Shown piece by piece: positions 1 through 12,600 of a DNA stretch of 64,000 nucleotides (the stretch's first letter is position 1; each line of letters opens with the position of its first letter). This DNA is from Dryomyza anilis (taxonomy: Eukaryota > Arthropoda > Insecta > Diptera > Dryomyzidae). The stretch spans positions 4,484,501-4,548,500 of the forward strand of contig OX638133.1 of NCBI GenBank assembly GCA_951804985.1. Reading direction: 5' to 3'. Both the position numbers and the translations under genes were made by a program. The notes beneath the pieces are model-generated. The model saw nothing but the letters and a program-made list of their open reading frames with translations. It searched no databases and was not told the DNA's origin.

Positions 1-300
1 AAATGGGATTTCTGAATGGCAATTAACGTTTCTGAATATCAAATTAAATTTCTGTATTACAATCAATGTCTTTTTAATTTCAAATGAAATATCTGAATGG
101 CAATTGATGTCTTTTGAAAAATCAAATTAATTTTTTGAATTTCATTGACGTCTTTTGAATTTCAAACGAAATTTCTGAATTATAATTGAAGTTTCTGAAT
201 TTTCATTGATATCTGAATTTTAAATGGCATTTCTGAATTACAATTAACGTCTCTAGAATTTCAAATAAAACTTCTGAATGCCTTGTGATGCCTTTGAATT
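1..300. repeat. Degenerate ~20-bp minisatellite in a Phax intron
   Basis: About 14 head-to-tail units of roughly 20 bp, each starting with TTTCTGAAT or TCTTTTGAAT and ending with a variant of CAATTAACG or CAAATGAAA, run from the window edge to about 300. Units diverge by a few bases and alternate between two flavours, so the higher-order period may be ~40 bp. It lies upstream of the first visible Phax exon, so it is intronic, and it continues beyond the left edge. Confidence 0.75.
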
Positions 301-397
301 ATATTTGTAATTGTTGTAGAAAAAAATTAATGTTGATCTTAGGCTCATGAAAACCATTACTACCTTCATTTTAAAAACTATCTAAACTTGTTCACAG

Positions 398-1106
398 TTC
401 GCATTGTTGAGGTTTTGGGCACCGATTTGCCTGCCGAAATCTATAAAGAAACGCAACGCATTGAGGCAGATGGCGGCATGATGATCAAGGCAAGCAACTT
501 CACTATATTATTTAATTCACTACTAAAGTAATCACTTTAAAACTGTAGAATAGAAAACGACGTCGCACACCTGGTGGTGTTTTTCTTTTTCTGCTCAAAG
601 AGGATGCACGTCTCACCGCTGAGCAACAGAAGCAGATATTTGCCGATGATCGTCAGAACACAAACAAATGGCGCAAAGAATTGAAAGCACAGTCGCGTGA
701 TCGTAAAGTCGAAGAGCTCAAGAAACGTTTGAACAAACAAAAAGATTTGCCCGTTTTAAGCACACGCAAAGAGCATTTTCTGCTGGGCTCTGATCTAAAT
801 CTGGAGACTCAACCAGCCAATTGTAATAATGATTTCCCCTTCTCATTTTATAGAGATTTTAATAAGAAAAATTGTTTTTTTTTTTCGAATTTAGTATCCA
901 ATCCGCCACCATCACCTGTGGGTCAGGAACACAGTCCTGAGTATAAAACACATGCCATCAATCATGTGCAGGATGTCGTTGGCAGCCCGGAGAAACCTTC
1001 GACATCAGCATCTGCGTTGGCCGCATTAGTGTCGCCCTCAAAGGATTTGGTCAGCTACGATGACGATTTTCTCGATGTAAATTGCGGCGAAATGGACTTT
1101 TTCTAA
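398..1106 (+). CDS. Phax: PHAX, phosphorylated adaptor for snRNA export (3' exons, partial)
   Basis: PHAX bridges capped U snRNA with the cap-binding complex and CRM1/RanGTP for nuclear export (family knowledge). Visible exons are 398-489, 549-822 and 895-1106; the 5' part is outside the window. Exon 398-489 reads VEVLGTDLPAEIYKE..GGMMIK and is followed by the hallmark RRRTPGGVFLFLLK of the RNA-binding domain, then a basic KELKAQSRDRKVEELKKR stretch. The C-terminus is acidic (SYDDDFLDVN) and ends at the TAA at 1104-1106. Exon 1 joins exon 2 through a GC donor at 490-491. The 72-nt intron 823-894 is a multiple of three and stop-free, so retention keeps the frame. Phases agree across all junctions. 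Family identity is firm; the small intron is an inference. Confidence 0.9.
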
Positions 1107-1112
1107 ATAAAA
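1105..1112 (+). promoter_or_regulatory. Phax: Poly(A) signal overlapping the Phax stop region
   Basis: AATAAA directly follows the Phax stop codon (TTCTAAATAAAAATT). A second AATAAA-like hexamer lies near 1366. Which one is used cannot be told from sequence; the second would give a more normal 3' UTR. Confidence 0.4.
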
Positions 1113-3642
1113 ATTCGAACAAATTTATATAATGAAATTTATGTAAATCAGAATCAAAAATATATATTTTATATTGTAAGTCATATGTAGTGCACACACT
1201 CACATACACGTTCAAATAGTGCAAAATATTTGTAAAACATACAACAGTTATCGGCAGATTTGCAACGTGCCACGTCATACATAATTGGCGTGGCACACGT
1301 ATTAAAGTAGTAGCTCATATTGTTTAATTAAACTATCGAAGATATTGTTTAAAATATGCAAGTTAATAAAATGAAACAACATTTAATGAGGTATTAATTT
1401 TAATAAAATAAACGAAAATTTTACATACAAAATATTGCCTTTTTTTTGAATAATAATTAATCCTATTTTAAATAGTTAATTATTTGTCCTTAAAAAATCA
1501 CTCTCTTGTGTAATACCATGTAATAATATCGTACAACTTTTTTATATATAATTTTGGATATATAAATTAAATGAAGTTTGCAATTGTCAAATATCGTCAC
1601 CCGAGAATTGGTTTGCTGCATACCCAATGGAAAGACGATTAAAAAAGTTGTTTATTTTTTTATGTTCGCAATTATTTATATTTAATACAAAAATATAAAT
1701 TTCCAAAAATTTAATTTTCAGACAATAAATCAAAATTTATTAAGTTTGTGTTGTGCTCCATATCTAGTTTATCGTAAACATTTCATGATTTCTTTCACGT
1801 GAAGCAGTTTTACCTTCGTCTAAAAAATTGGAGTTAGTTTATTGTATGAAATAGTGTATATATTTTAGATTTGATATGGGATACTGATAACGGAATTAGA
1901 AAGACGATATAAAGTCATATAGATCAAATTTTTCACTCTATTCACCCAAAAATGGCGTATGAAGAAAAATAGTTCTCAGGTGACGTAAATTGAAGATGAA
2001 TTTTCGATGTACAATTCTACAAAAAATGTATAAATCAATAAGGGGATTCATTCAACCGCGTAAAACATCGTAAATAATTTAAAACCTTGTAAATTGAAAT
2101 TCTCGCAAATAGCAGACATTTACGAAAACAATGTATGAGAATATTTTAAGAGCAATTTATAATTTTCCATTTTATAAACATCGATTTTTATGTGGAAATG
2201 TAGAAATAACGTTCTATTGTCAATAAATTTATTTATTAATACAAATATTTATTTGTGGCTATGCGTATTTTTAAACTGATTTTATCGGGAATTAGAGTGA
2301 ATAAAAATCTAAATTAATACGTTTCCTTGAAATAAAAATTAAGGGAGTTCATGAAACGCTCTCGTAAATGTATTATTTTACGCGTAAAATTGTATATTTA
2401 CGAGAATTGCAATTTCCGTCATTGACATAAATCCTGTTATTGTAATTTGTTTAAAATGGTAAATGCCACATTATTACAAAAAACAGTTTTATAATACGCA
2501 GTGTAATTGATATCAATAATAATAATAATAATAATAATACCGGTTTTTTTTTAATTCCCAGCCAAACGATATCGAAACGAATTCGCAAGAATATCGTTTG
2601 AACGAACATTGTTATCGTTTTCGACTATCGTTAACGATTCGATAACGATAGCGTTCTCGAAAAAATGATCTATCGTTAACGATATCATTATGGTATGAAT
2701 TCTGGATGTCGCAACGAATTCGAGAAGTGATTCTATTTCGATACCGAAAGGAATTCGTAAAATTATTCAATTTCGAAACGAATTCGAAAAGTAATTCAAT
2801 TTCTATATTATTTAAAGTAATTTGCCTTGAAAATATCTTTCATGGAGCAGTGCACCAAGCATTTTATAGCATTCACAACATTAAAATTATTTAGCTAGTT
2901 TGGGATTAAAATAGCTAATTTAATCCAGCCAAAAAATATATATACTTACTACAATTTAAAAGTTTCTAACAGATGCAATATTTTTAATAATATTTAAATT
3001 GTTTCATTCAACAGATTTCTGTTGACAAATAAATCAATACTGATACTATAGAAATTTAACGATATCGCTACGAATTCGAAACGTTAACGAAATTATATAC
3101 TATCGAATATATGTTTATGGTTTATGAGAAATGTGACTGACATATGATAGATACATTTCTCCGAAACTATAGACTAAAAGCTAATTAACTTATCTATATT
3201 TTTTCTAAATACGATACAAAAAGTGTCCCTTTTACTTCAGAACTCTTAGGAATATATATACAATTTCGTGTAACATTATTTTTTTGCGTGTAGTGTGTAT
3301 GAACACCACCATAATATAGGGAATTATAAAAATACCCCTATTTTTATACGTCTTAATGTTGGCTACACTGTCTCCAGAGCAGCTGTTCTGTCAAAGAAGC
3401 AAAACTGAGCGCCGACTAAGATTGAAGTGAGCAAGAACTCGCAGTAAAAGAGGCAGTGATAAAAATTCTGAAAAAGCTGTGCTTGTGCTGCTGCATTGGG
3501 AATATTGTAGTTTTTATCAATTTCCATTCACTATAATATTTAAATGCTGTGCATTTCTATATGAGAATTTCGTAAAAAGTGTGGCGCATAGACTGAAATA
3601 TATCCAAAACATTTGTGAAAATTATATTTTGTGTGCTCGAAC
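1107..3642. other. Phax/Su(var)2-10 intergenic region and Su(var)2-10 5' leader
   Basis: No protein-like reading frame was seen. It contains AT-rich unique-looking sequence, an (AAT)n run at about 2515-2538, and a stretch (about 2560-3110) crowded with near-palindromic words such as ATCGTTAACGAT and ACGAATTCG. The Su(var)2-10 transcription start should lie in the last ~300 bases before the ATG at 3643; no TATA box could be assigned. Confidence 0.5.
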
Positions 3643-6600
3643 ATGCGTAAGACGCGTTCCCAGACTCAGGCTGAGAGTGGCGTGCCCTCCAGCGGCCCTA
3701 CAAATAGTTCTCGTACCGCCAATGCGACTTCCAACTCGTCTTCTGTGACCATGGTCGAGAATGGCAGTAGAAGTGGTGCCGCCACAACGACAAGCAGTTC
3801 TGGCTATGCCGTCAAACGTCCTGCACCATCTACTGTCCCGAATGCACACAAATTGAGGGTGAGTCGTAAAAGCTAGCTTAATAGGTATTTTTGCTAATGC
3901 ATGCTTGCACCTAATTTTACTGGGTCTAGGCTAAGTTAGAGTTTGTATAAATTAATTAATGCCTACAATAAACTAAATTATTTCAAAAAGTTATACACTT
4001 TTTTTAAACAAATTTTGCGGGAATGCCGTCTTTAATTGTCGCAGGTTGCGTCCCCTTTGATAAAATTTCCCTATATTTTTTTATGATAATTTGTAGGTAG
4101 TGTTCACGTGCAAACAAATTCGAAAAATGTGCATGGTGCTCTTAAAAAATTTAACTCACTATAAACCAAGGTCAAGATATTTTTGAAATGAAACTAGAAC
4201 TTGTCATTATTATAGGCAATATGAACAGAGAAATAGACAACATATTTTTTAAAATTGTGATTTCCAGATTGTATTTCTATAAAAGCGCAAAAAAAAAAAT
4301 TTTAAAATTTCAAGTAACTGCCTACATGAAATAAAAACGAAGTGAAGCTGCGAAAGGACTTGAAAGGTGTAAACAAATGAAAAATATTTAACCATGTTGG
4401 CAATCAAGAATAATAGAATAATAAGATTACGCATTGCGCATGTACACCCTATATTGCTGACGTCAAAAAGTATGGAATGTCAAGTAAAGCAAATTTAAAT
4501 TTAGACATTTTATATATTACAAATATTTATTTCATTGAAATTTTGTTTTTGAAAACATTTTTTGCCAAAAAACATTGGTGGGTAGCAGGCTTCCAGCAGT
4601 TTCCTCATTGGATTCATCAACTATCGTGCTGATCGAGACATTTCTGCACATCGGCAAGGGGCAGCTAATTTAAATTTAAAATCTAAAATATAGTGGGACC
4701 AGAGCGACATAAATGCTGGTGTATTATTGTACGTGGCGATTATAAATATGATAATTCCATTTTTATAACTCCACTCTTAAAGGTCAGAAGTTTAAAACTT
4801 TTACAGTTATATGGAATGTGCAACGCCCCTTTGTCAAATCATACCCATATTGAGCGTGCCTATTATTATCCTTTGTTTCCATTTTTATAATTCTACTCTT
4901 AGTAGGTCAGGAGTTATACACATTTGAAGTTATGGATATATGGAAGGTGTCACGCTACTATGTCCCTCATAAGTTTGGAAAAAATAAACAACCACAATAT
5001 ATAGCACTGAACCAAATTTCATGACTGTGTCTATCTTAAGTACGGGTTTTTCAAGCCCTACTGAAAGCTGGATGTTTATTGGAGTATTGAAGTAAATTTG
5101 ACTTTAAATTATCAATGATTAAAGCTAGTTTATGTAGTGTTTAAAAAAATCATTTACTCAAAAATAACAAATAAAATAAGTCAAATAAAAAGACTAATTG
5201 AATTTTCAATGTTAAAACCAGTTGATAAAATTGGAAGGCCATTCGATAGATTAATTATTTAATACCTCATCAATAAGATGTTGTCAGATTTATAAAATGT
5301 ATCCAGACCCTATTTCAATTCCATAGATAGTTGCTATCAACTGAGTACCTGCTAGAATACTTAAATAATGGGCGTTTTCGTAAATCATTTCAGAGCAGAG
5401 TTCTGAACATGGTCTGAATATTCCGAATATTGTCAGAGTCGAACGAAATCTGAACTCAACCTAAAGACTCTGATTTAAATTACAAACAACTTGAGCATGA
5501 TTTGTCAAATTCGTATGAAGTCTTGTGTTTGACTAGTCAAATTAACGTCAAAATCAGTACTGTTCAGCCAGCTCGATAAAATAAAATCAAGCACATCGAG
5601 TCTGTTCTGAACAACCGACTTCGATAATCTGAGCGAATAAACAAACGCTAACTACTGACTCTGAATGTTCAGAGTTTAAAAACAAACGCAGATATTTTTG
5701 TTGACAGTTCGAGCTCAGTTCAGAACTAATAAACGAAAACGCCCAATGAGATTCAAAGAATAAATGCGATATTATTGTGATTTTTATTTGTTTTTAAAAT
5801 GTTTCATTGGCCACAAAAACCATGCGGTTTTTACTAAATCGTTTCCGAAAGTTCTGCCGTACGAAAACAAATGATTTTGGACATTTTTAATCGTTTGTGG
5901 AATATGGCATTTCTTCTACGAGGGAATTCTCCATGTGTGGGAAAACAATTACTCACACGTGCACAAACAAAACAAAGATAATTACCAGAAATACCACAGC
6001 CCTAAATATCAATTTATTTAGATCGTTTTAAGACAACCATCTCTCAAATATCCGACAAATACGATAAATTTGCTGGCAAATATCTCTCAAATTTAAGATT
6101 ATTTATAGCAAACATCAATTAAACATTTTACAAATATGAAGATAGTTGTAGAGTATTGGGAAAAGGTACTCCATAAAAATTCGCAGAGTATTTTTTTTTT
6201 ATTGAAATAAAAGGAATTAAATGAATGTTTATTTATTTTAGAATCATTTTTATACATCGACATCGTCTTTATAAAGCCTTCGACGGTAAAATTGTACAAC
6301 GACTTGAAAAATGTTTGCAGATGAACCAGTTCAGGTGGCGTTGTTGTCAAAAAGATGTACTCTGAAAATAAATCATTTTTCATCACGTGTTGAAAATTTC
6401 AATTTCAGTTATTTTTATTTTTACGTTTACCATTAAAATGTTATAGTTATATTTGTGTTGACACCTTTTTACACCATTGGATTTACTTAATGGTTGTGGA
6501 TAAATCGAGCATAAGGAAAAAGAACACCATTTGCCTTTTGCCAAATGTCAAAAAAGCCCTGTGAAAAAGCACAAATGTATCAATTAAAACTAGCTCTAAA

Positions 6601-9600
6601 CGAAGATAACAAAAATTATGTGAGGAATTGTGAGTATTTGCCGCGGGATGGCGGCAAATTTGCTCATGTTTATCGTTTTTCTCGAAATCGACTCAATGAG
6701 CCACAGGTGACGAAGAAATATCGCAATATGTTTCATTGGCGATACTGTTTGCATTTAAAAACCAAAATCTACAAAATAAGTTACACTGAGATCATGATAA
6801 CGATTTTAAATCGCACACACGACATCGCACCACGTCGCATTGAACACGACCACACATATTGGCAAAATTTCCCATTAACTATGTTTAATACTGGGAAATT
6901 TGGCCAACATCAAACACTAAACTCGCCGCCATGTTCTTTGAGCAGAATTAATTTTTGTTGAAAAGAAAAGCCAAGTAGTGCTGTGAAAACGAACAATCGG
7001 CGACAAATAACAAAATCTTAAACAAATAATTCGAATAAATTTAAATAAATTGAACTCGTGCTCATTATAATACAGTGATTGTTTTGGAATCAATTGAGAA
7101 TTGAACTAAATTCAAAGTATATAAATTGAACTTGCAAGTGTAGCAAAGGCGAAAATATGGTGGAGATCGCGAAATCTCAGTGAACGCTCGCTCTTCGCAC
7201 TTTCCATTGTGATTGGTAACAAAAATATTATAGAAAATTTATGAATTTTGTTTTTGGATTGTTGTGCTGCATGTTTTTCAAAATACTGAAAAGGTTAAGT
7301 TTGGTAAATGTTATAAAATCAATGAATGTCACGAATGGCTTCGTTAGTTGTGGCAGGCACTTTCTGTGAAGTCTCAAAATATTTGCCAACGAATTTGTTT
7401 TTTTTTTCTTTTTTTTTTTTAATAATGTTGCATTCATTTTCATTGTTGCTAACATTCATTTCCTGTCCTACGCACTGTCGCACACACACAGTCACATTTT
7501 CACCAACACATAAATAGTAACGCATACATACACACACACCCTATGGTTGAACGTTGGAACGGTACCTTGGTGTCCGTCGCGGCGTCACAGGTCGTTATAA
7601 TTTAATTTTATCTCGAATTTGCAATCTTGGGTTTTCCTTCTGATTTTATTGTGCTGTTGTTGTTGCAAATTGTAGGTTTTCCTTTGAACTTTATTCTGTT
7701 ATTGGAAATTTTGTAATGCTTTTATTGCTGCTGGCTCAGATGAAGGTATTTGAAACAAGAGAATATAAAAAAAAATTGACGCGCTCCTTTAAATAAAAAT
7801 TAAAGGTTCAATCAAATTAGTAGCTCTTATTTTCTAAAAAACATCCATTCAAAAAAAGACCATCGCCTCTATAAAAATTAAAAAAAATAACTATTTTCTA
7901 AAATAGGGTATATCCAAAATATTAAAAAGGAATATGCCAAAACCTTCTACAGGAATGGAAGGATGCAGCCATGTAAAAGAAACCTCGTAGTACACCTATA
8001 ACCACATTTAAATCCAACATTTTTTAAATTTTTAGAGTGGCGTGGCATTTTTGAATTTTATTCTTTGACATGAAATGTGTATTAAGGATGGTTAGGAAAC
8101 TACGGAGAGTTCCAAAAATTTTAGAAAATTCTTGTAGAAACCTCTTAGTACACCTATGACCACATTAAAATCCAACATTTTTAAAATTTTTAGAGTGGCG
8201 TGGCATGTTTGAATTTTATTCTTTGACATGAAATGTGTATTAAGGATGGTTAGGAAACTACGGAGAGTTCCAAAAATTCTTGCCTGCGAGTAACTTATTT
8301 TTATTTGTCACACGTTTTTCTTGACATTTTTTTTTAAAATGAAGTCAATGCAATTTTTTTTTATTTTCGCTTTGATCTGTAAAGTGATCTTACCTCAGAT
8401 TTAGAATTTAATGACCCGACAGATGACAACACCGAAATCGTAACTTGGAACTGGTTCACCAAAAAACATTAGTTATAAAACATAAAACCAAAACAACGGG
8501 GACAACGAAACAAGGAAGAAAACCGAAGTCGGCGCCATTTCAAAAATCACACATTCTTTAAAGCGTTAGCAAAATTAGTTTTACGACATCTGCATGTTTT
8601 CAGATATATGTATTTAAATATATGTCAAAAATCTGAACAATACCCATTTGCACAACAGACCAATTAGTATATTTGAATCCATTCTGCCAATTATAATCAT
8701 TCTTTTTCTTACCAATTAGAATCCTAATAGATTTATCAATAGAAATATCTATATATCAACTTTGTAATTTCATTAATGTAGGAATGTGAAGAGATCATCA
8801 GTCTACTACGTGTAGTTGAACTGCAAAAGATTCTCTCTTTCGTCAATATTTTAATTACGGGACGTAAGCTCGATTTGCAACGTCGCATAAATCAACTGCT
8901 GCGCACTAATTTTGAACTGCTCGCACCCAAAATCAAAGAAGTCTACGTCAATTCATTGTAAGTGTTGTATTTAGTGCTATAGCATATGATTGAATTCAAT
9001 AAAATTCTTACTTTCCATTGACAGAACTGAACAACAGGCCGCACAGTACGGTCCAACCGATCCCAAAAGAATGTATTCGCACATGCAAATGCCTTCGATG
9101 CAGCAACAGAATAGTGGTGCACTTGTTGGTGCCACTGCCGTAACATCCGTTATGCCCGAAAACAACATACAGTTCTCACATACCATACCCACACACATGC
9201 CCCTAAATCCGGATGTGCGTCTGAAGAAATTGGCATTTTATGATGTACTCTCCACGTTGATTAAGCCGTCGTCACTGGTGCCGCGCTCCACACAACGCAT
9301 TCAAGAGGTTCCTTTCTATTTTACGCTAACGCCACAGCAGGCCACCGAGGTGGCCTCCAATCGTGACATACGCAACAGCTCCAAGATCGAGCATGCCATA
9401 CAGGTGCAGCTGCGCTTTTGTCTGCTAGAGACGTCGTGCGATCAGGAGGATTGTTTTCCACCCAGCGTCAGCGTTAAGGTCAACAATAAGTTGTGCCAAC
9501 TGCCTGTAAATTACTTCATATTTTTCTAACACTTAAATGTAACTTAACGGTATGTGCAATTTACAGAATGTCATTCCAACAAATCGTCCAAATGTGGAAC

Positions 9601-12600
9601 CGAAGCGGCCACCGCGCCCCGTTAATGTGACGCCCAATGTAAAGCTGTCGCCCACGGTGACCAACAACATTACCGTGCAATGGTGTCCCGACTACACCAG
9701 AGGCTACTGCATCGCCGTGTATCTGGTGAAGAAGCTGACGTCGGCACAACTGTTGCATCGCATGAAGGTGAAGGGTGTCAAGCCCGCCGACTACACAAGA
9801 GCATTAAGTAGGTGGCTGTGTGTGTGTTGTCTAAAAGTTAAATTAACCTAAATCAATTTTTTTTTTTGCATTTTCCAATTCTCAGTCAAAGAGAAGCTGA
9901 CAGAGGATGCCGACTGCGAGATCGCCACCACTATGTTGAAGGTTTCGCTGAATTGTCCGCTGGGCAAGATGAAGATGTCGATACCGTGTCGCGCATCCAC
10001 CTGTTCGCATTTACAGTGCTTCGATGCCAGTCTCTTCCTGCAGATGAACGAGCGCAAACCCACCTGGAATTGTCCGGTGTGCGACAAGGCAGCAATTTAT
10101 GACAATCTGGTGATTGATGGGTAATTATGGCATTATTCATATATATAATAAGACCTCAAATTTGTAGAAATCCCCAAACAAAATGCATTAAATACAAAAC
10201 TTAAAATCCTCCATAAACAGAATCGCAAAATTCACAAACCCTAAGGCACTAAATCCCCAAGACATAAATTCCACAAAACTCAAAATTAGAGTGCGTTAAA
10301 ATGCACTCGTCAATAAAAAGAAATTATTATAAAAATCTTGGACACACCCCAAAGAACACAATTAATGTATTTAAATTTTCTACGCACTCCAACACTTTTG
10401 GGTCGTCGTTTATTCATGTTAAACAGTTTTTAATTTAAAGGAAAAATAGTTTTAAAAGAATATGATTTAGTTTTTGTGGTGATTCTATTTAGGGGTATTT
10501 CGTGCCCACTCCATTATTTAATGTGCATTATTTACGCATGGAATTTTTTGCAGTTACTTTCAAGAAGTGCTGGCCTCCTCGCTGCTCAAGTGCGATGACA
10601 CCGAGATACAGCTGCACAAAGACGGCTCCTGGAGCACACATAGTCTGCGCAACGAGTCACAGATCGTTGATACACCGACCAAACCAGTGGAGAAGGTGGA
10701 GGTTATATCGGATGATATTGGTAAGTAGTGGAATTGCAAATATATATCTTTTGAAGAATGTTGAAGTATTGAACAATAATATAAAAATAATATTCTATGT
10801 TTACTTTTAGAACTCATAACTACCGAAGATGTGAAACCTGTGAAAGCGGTCGCTGCATCTTCCAGCGCCGCCAGTGATCTGCCCACATCCACCACAAACA
10901 GTGAAACTGTAATTTTTCCAATTTTTTTCTTAAATAATTATTTATTTGAATATTTTATTGTTGTAGTAATTAAACTTAGGCAAAATACTATTTTTAAGGG
11001 TATTTTGAAATATTCAAATAATGAAAATTACATATTTTGTACCAATTGCTGTGTGTTCTGTGGAAACTCTGCAGCCTATACGATTCAAATTGCATCGAAG
11101 TTTTTGTATTTGATGCTTTTTTTCGATGCATATAATTCTTATTATGTTTGTAGGAAAAAGAAAACTAAAATGTAGAATCTGCAGAGCAGGGTTAATAAAG
11201 GGTTTTTCAACAGGGACGCTACAAAAGTAGAGCGACAGGGACAGCAAACTACACCATATTTCTTGCCGGTCTTTTGACATGTCTCTTCAGTAAGGTTTGC
11301 CATTTCATGATGGAAAGATATACTAATTCGAATTTCGGTAGTAAATTTTAATAATTTCGACTCGTTGTTGGCTCTTTTGTAGCGCTCTTATTGAAAAATC
11401 CTTTACTGTCCACTAACGTAAATGAAGTAGATTTGGAAAATGTAGGTAGTAGAAATGAGTAAAAAGGAGTAGATTTGAAAATTCTTCCAAATTGTACTAG
11501 CTTTTTTTCAAAAAGGAGTAGAAAATAAGTGAAAGGAATAGAATTGGAGTAAATATGAATACACTGAAAACATTTTTTAATAAAATAATTCAGATTTAAT
11601 ACTTTTCGCTTAGGTAAATGAAGTAGATTTGGAAAATTTAGGAGTAGACATGAATAAAAAGGATTAGATTTGAAAAATCTTTCAAAATGTAGTAGGTTTT
11701 TTTTTAAATGTGTAGAAAATACGCGAAAGGAATAGATTTGGAGTAAATGAGTATACACTGAAAACATTTTTTTTTGGGGTATATTAACTATGGCATGGTT
11801 GTAGATAACACATTGCCAGGGTGTATCAAATTAGAAAAAAGGCAACAAAACTTCCAGCAGAGGAAGGTAGTATTGAAAAAAAGTCATAATCATGACACCG
11901 TAAAATTAATAATCCATTTTTGCTGCTTTAATAAAACTTAACGTTCTTAGATTTTAAAATTTAAGCTTTGTAAAGAAGACATTGAAGAAGCTTTTGTAAT
12001 GTAATAAAATAATTCAGATTTAGCCCTATTTCTAAATAGCTATTTCTTTATACATTACCCAATAGGAAATAGCATCATAACGTAGTCGTTTACTACCTAA
12101 TTATTATCGAATCGTAATGTGTCGGAATCTCAATACTGATTTCTGTTTACTTTTATACAGACATGGTCTAGGGCAAGTATGCATTCACTGTACATTACGA
12201 AGTAATGCTATGTAGGAGCCACATTAGACACTGCATCCAAAGTAAAAAGGAACCGAATGTTATCTCATCTACATATAGATACTATTTAGAAGTATCGTAA
12301 TAAGGGGTGAACCATACATCATTACTTCGTAACCAAATGAGGGGTAGTTTCATTTGTACCTTACTATGTACGCAGTAGAAATGAGGGGTGGTTCCATTTG
12401 TACCTTACTATGTACTCATTGGTAATGGGGGGTAATTCCAATTGTAGATTACTTTTTGCACAGTACTAATGAGGGGTGGTTTCATTTGTGCATTACTTTG
12501 TGCGCAGTAGTAATGGGTGTTTTGTAACTAATGTTATTATTAAACAAAATTCGAATTTCGGTAGTGAATTTTAATAATTTCGACTCGTTGTTGGCTCGTA

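Larger units (their letters stand above)
3859..8781. other. Su(var)2-10: Su(var)2-10 intron 1 (4.9 kb)
   Basis: GTGAGT donor at 3859 and TGTAG acceptor at 8781. No host exon recognised inside. Contains an inverted-repeat element (5370-5744), a copy of a longer transposon-like repeat (about 5960-6545) and a 158-bp tandem duplication (7979-8283). A 138-codon frame at 6545-6961 beside the repeat has no recognisable domain and no gene-like neighbours; it is not called as a gene. Confidence 0.7.

Noticed and set aside
6545..6961. 138-codon frame with an ATG in Su(var)2-10 intron 1
   Set aside because: It starts at the edge of a decayed transposon-like copy, has no recognisable domain, no splice or poly(A) context, and a drifting composition. 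I could not exclude an element-encoded remnant, but it is not supported as a gene.
11348..11767. 139-codon minus-strand frame
   Set aside because: It crosses a MITE end and a direct repeat; the protein repeats itself because the DNA does.
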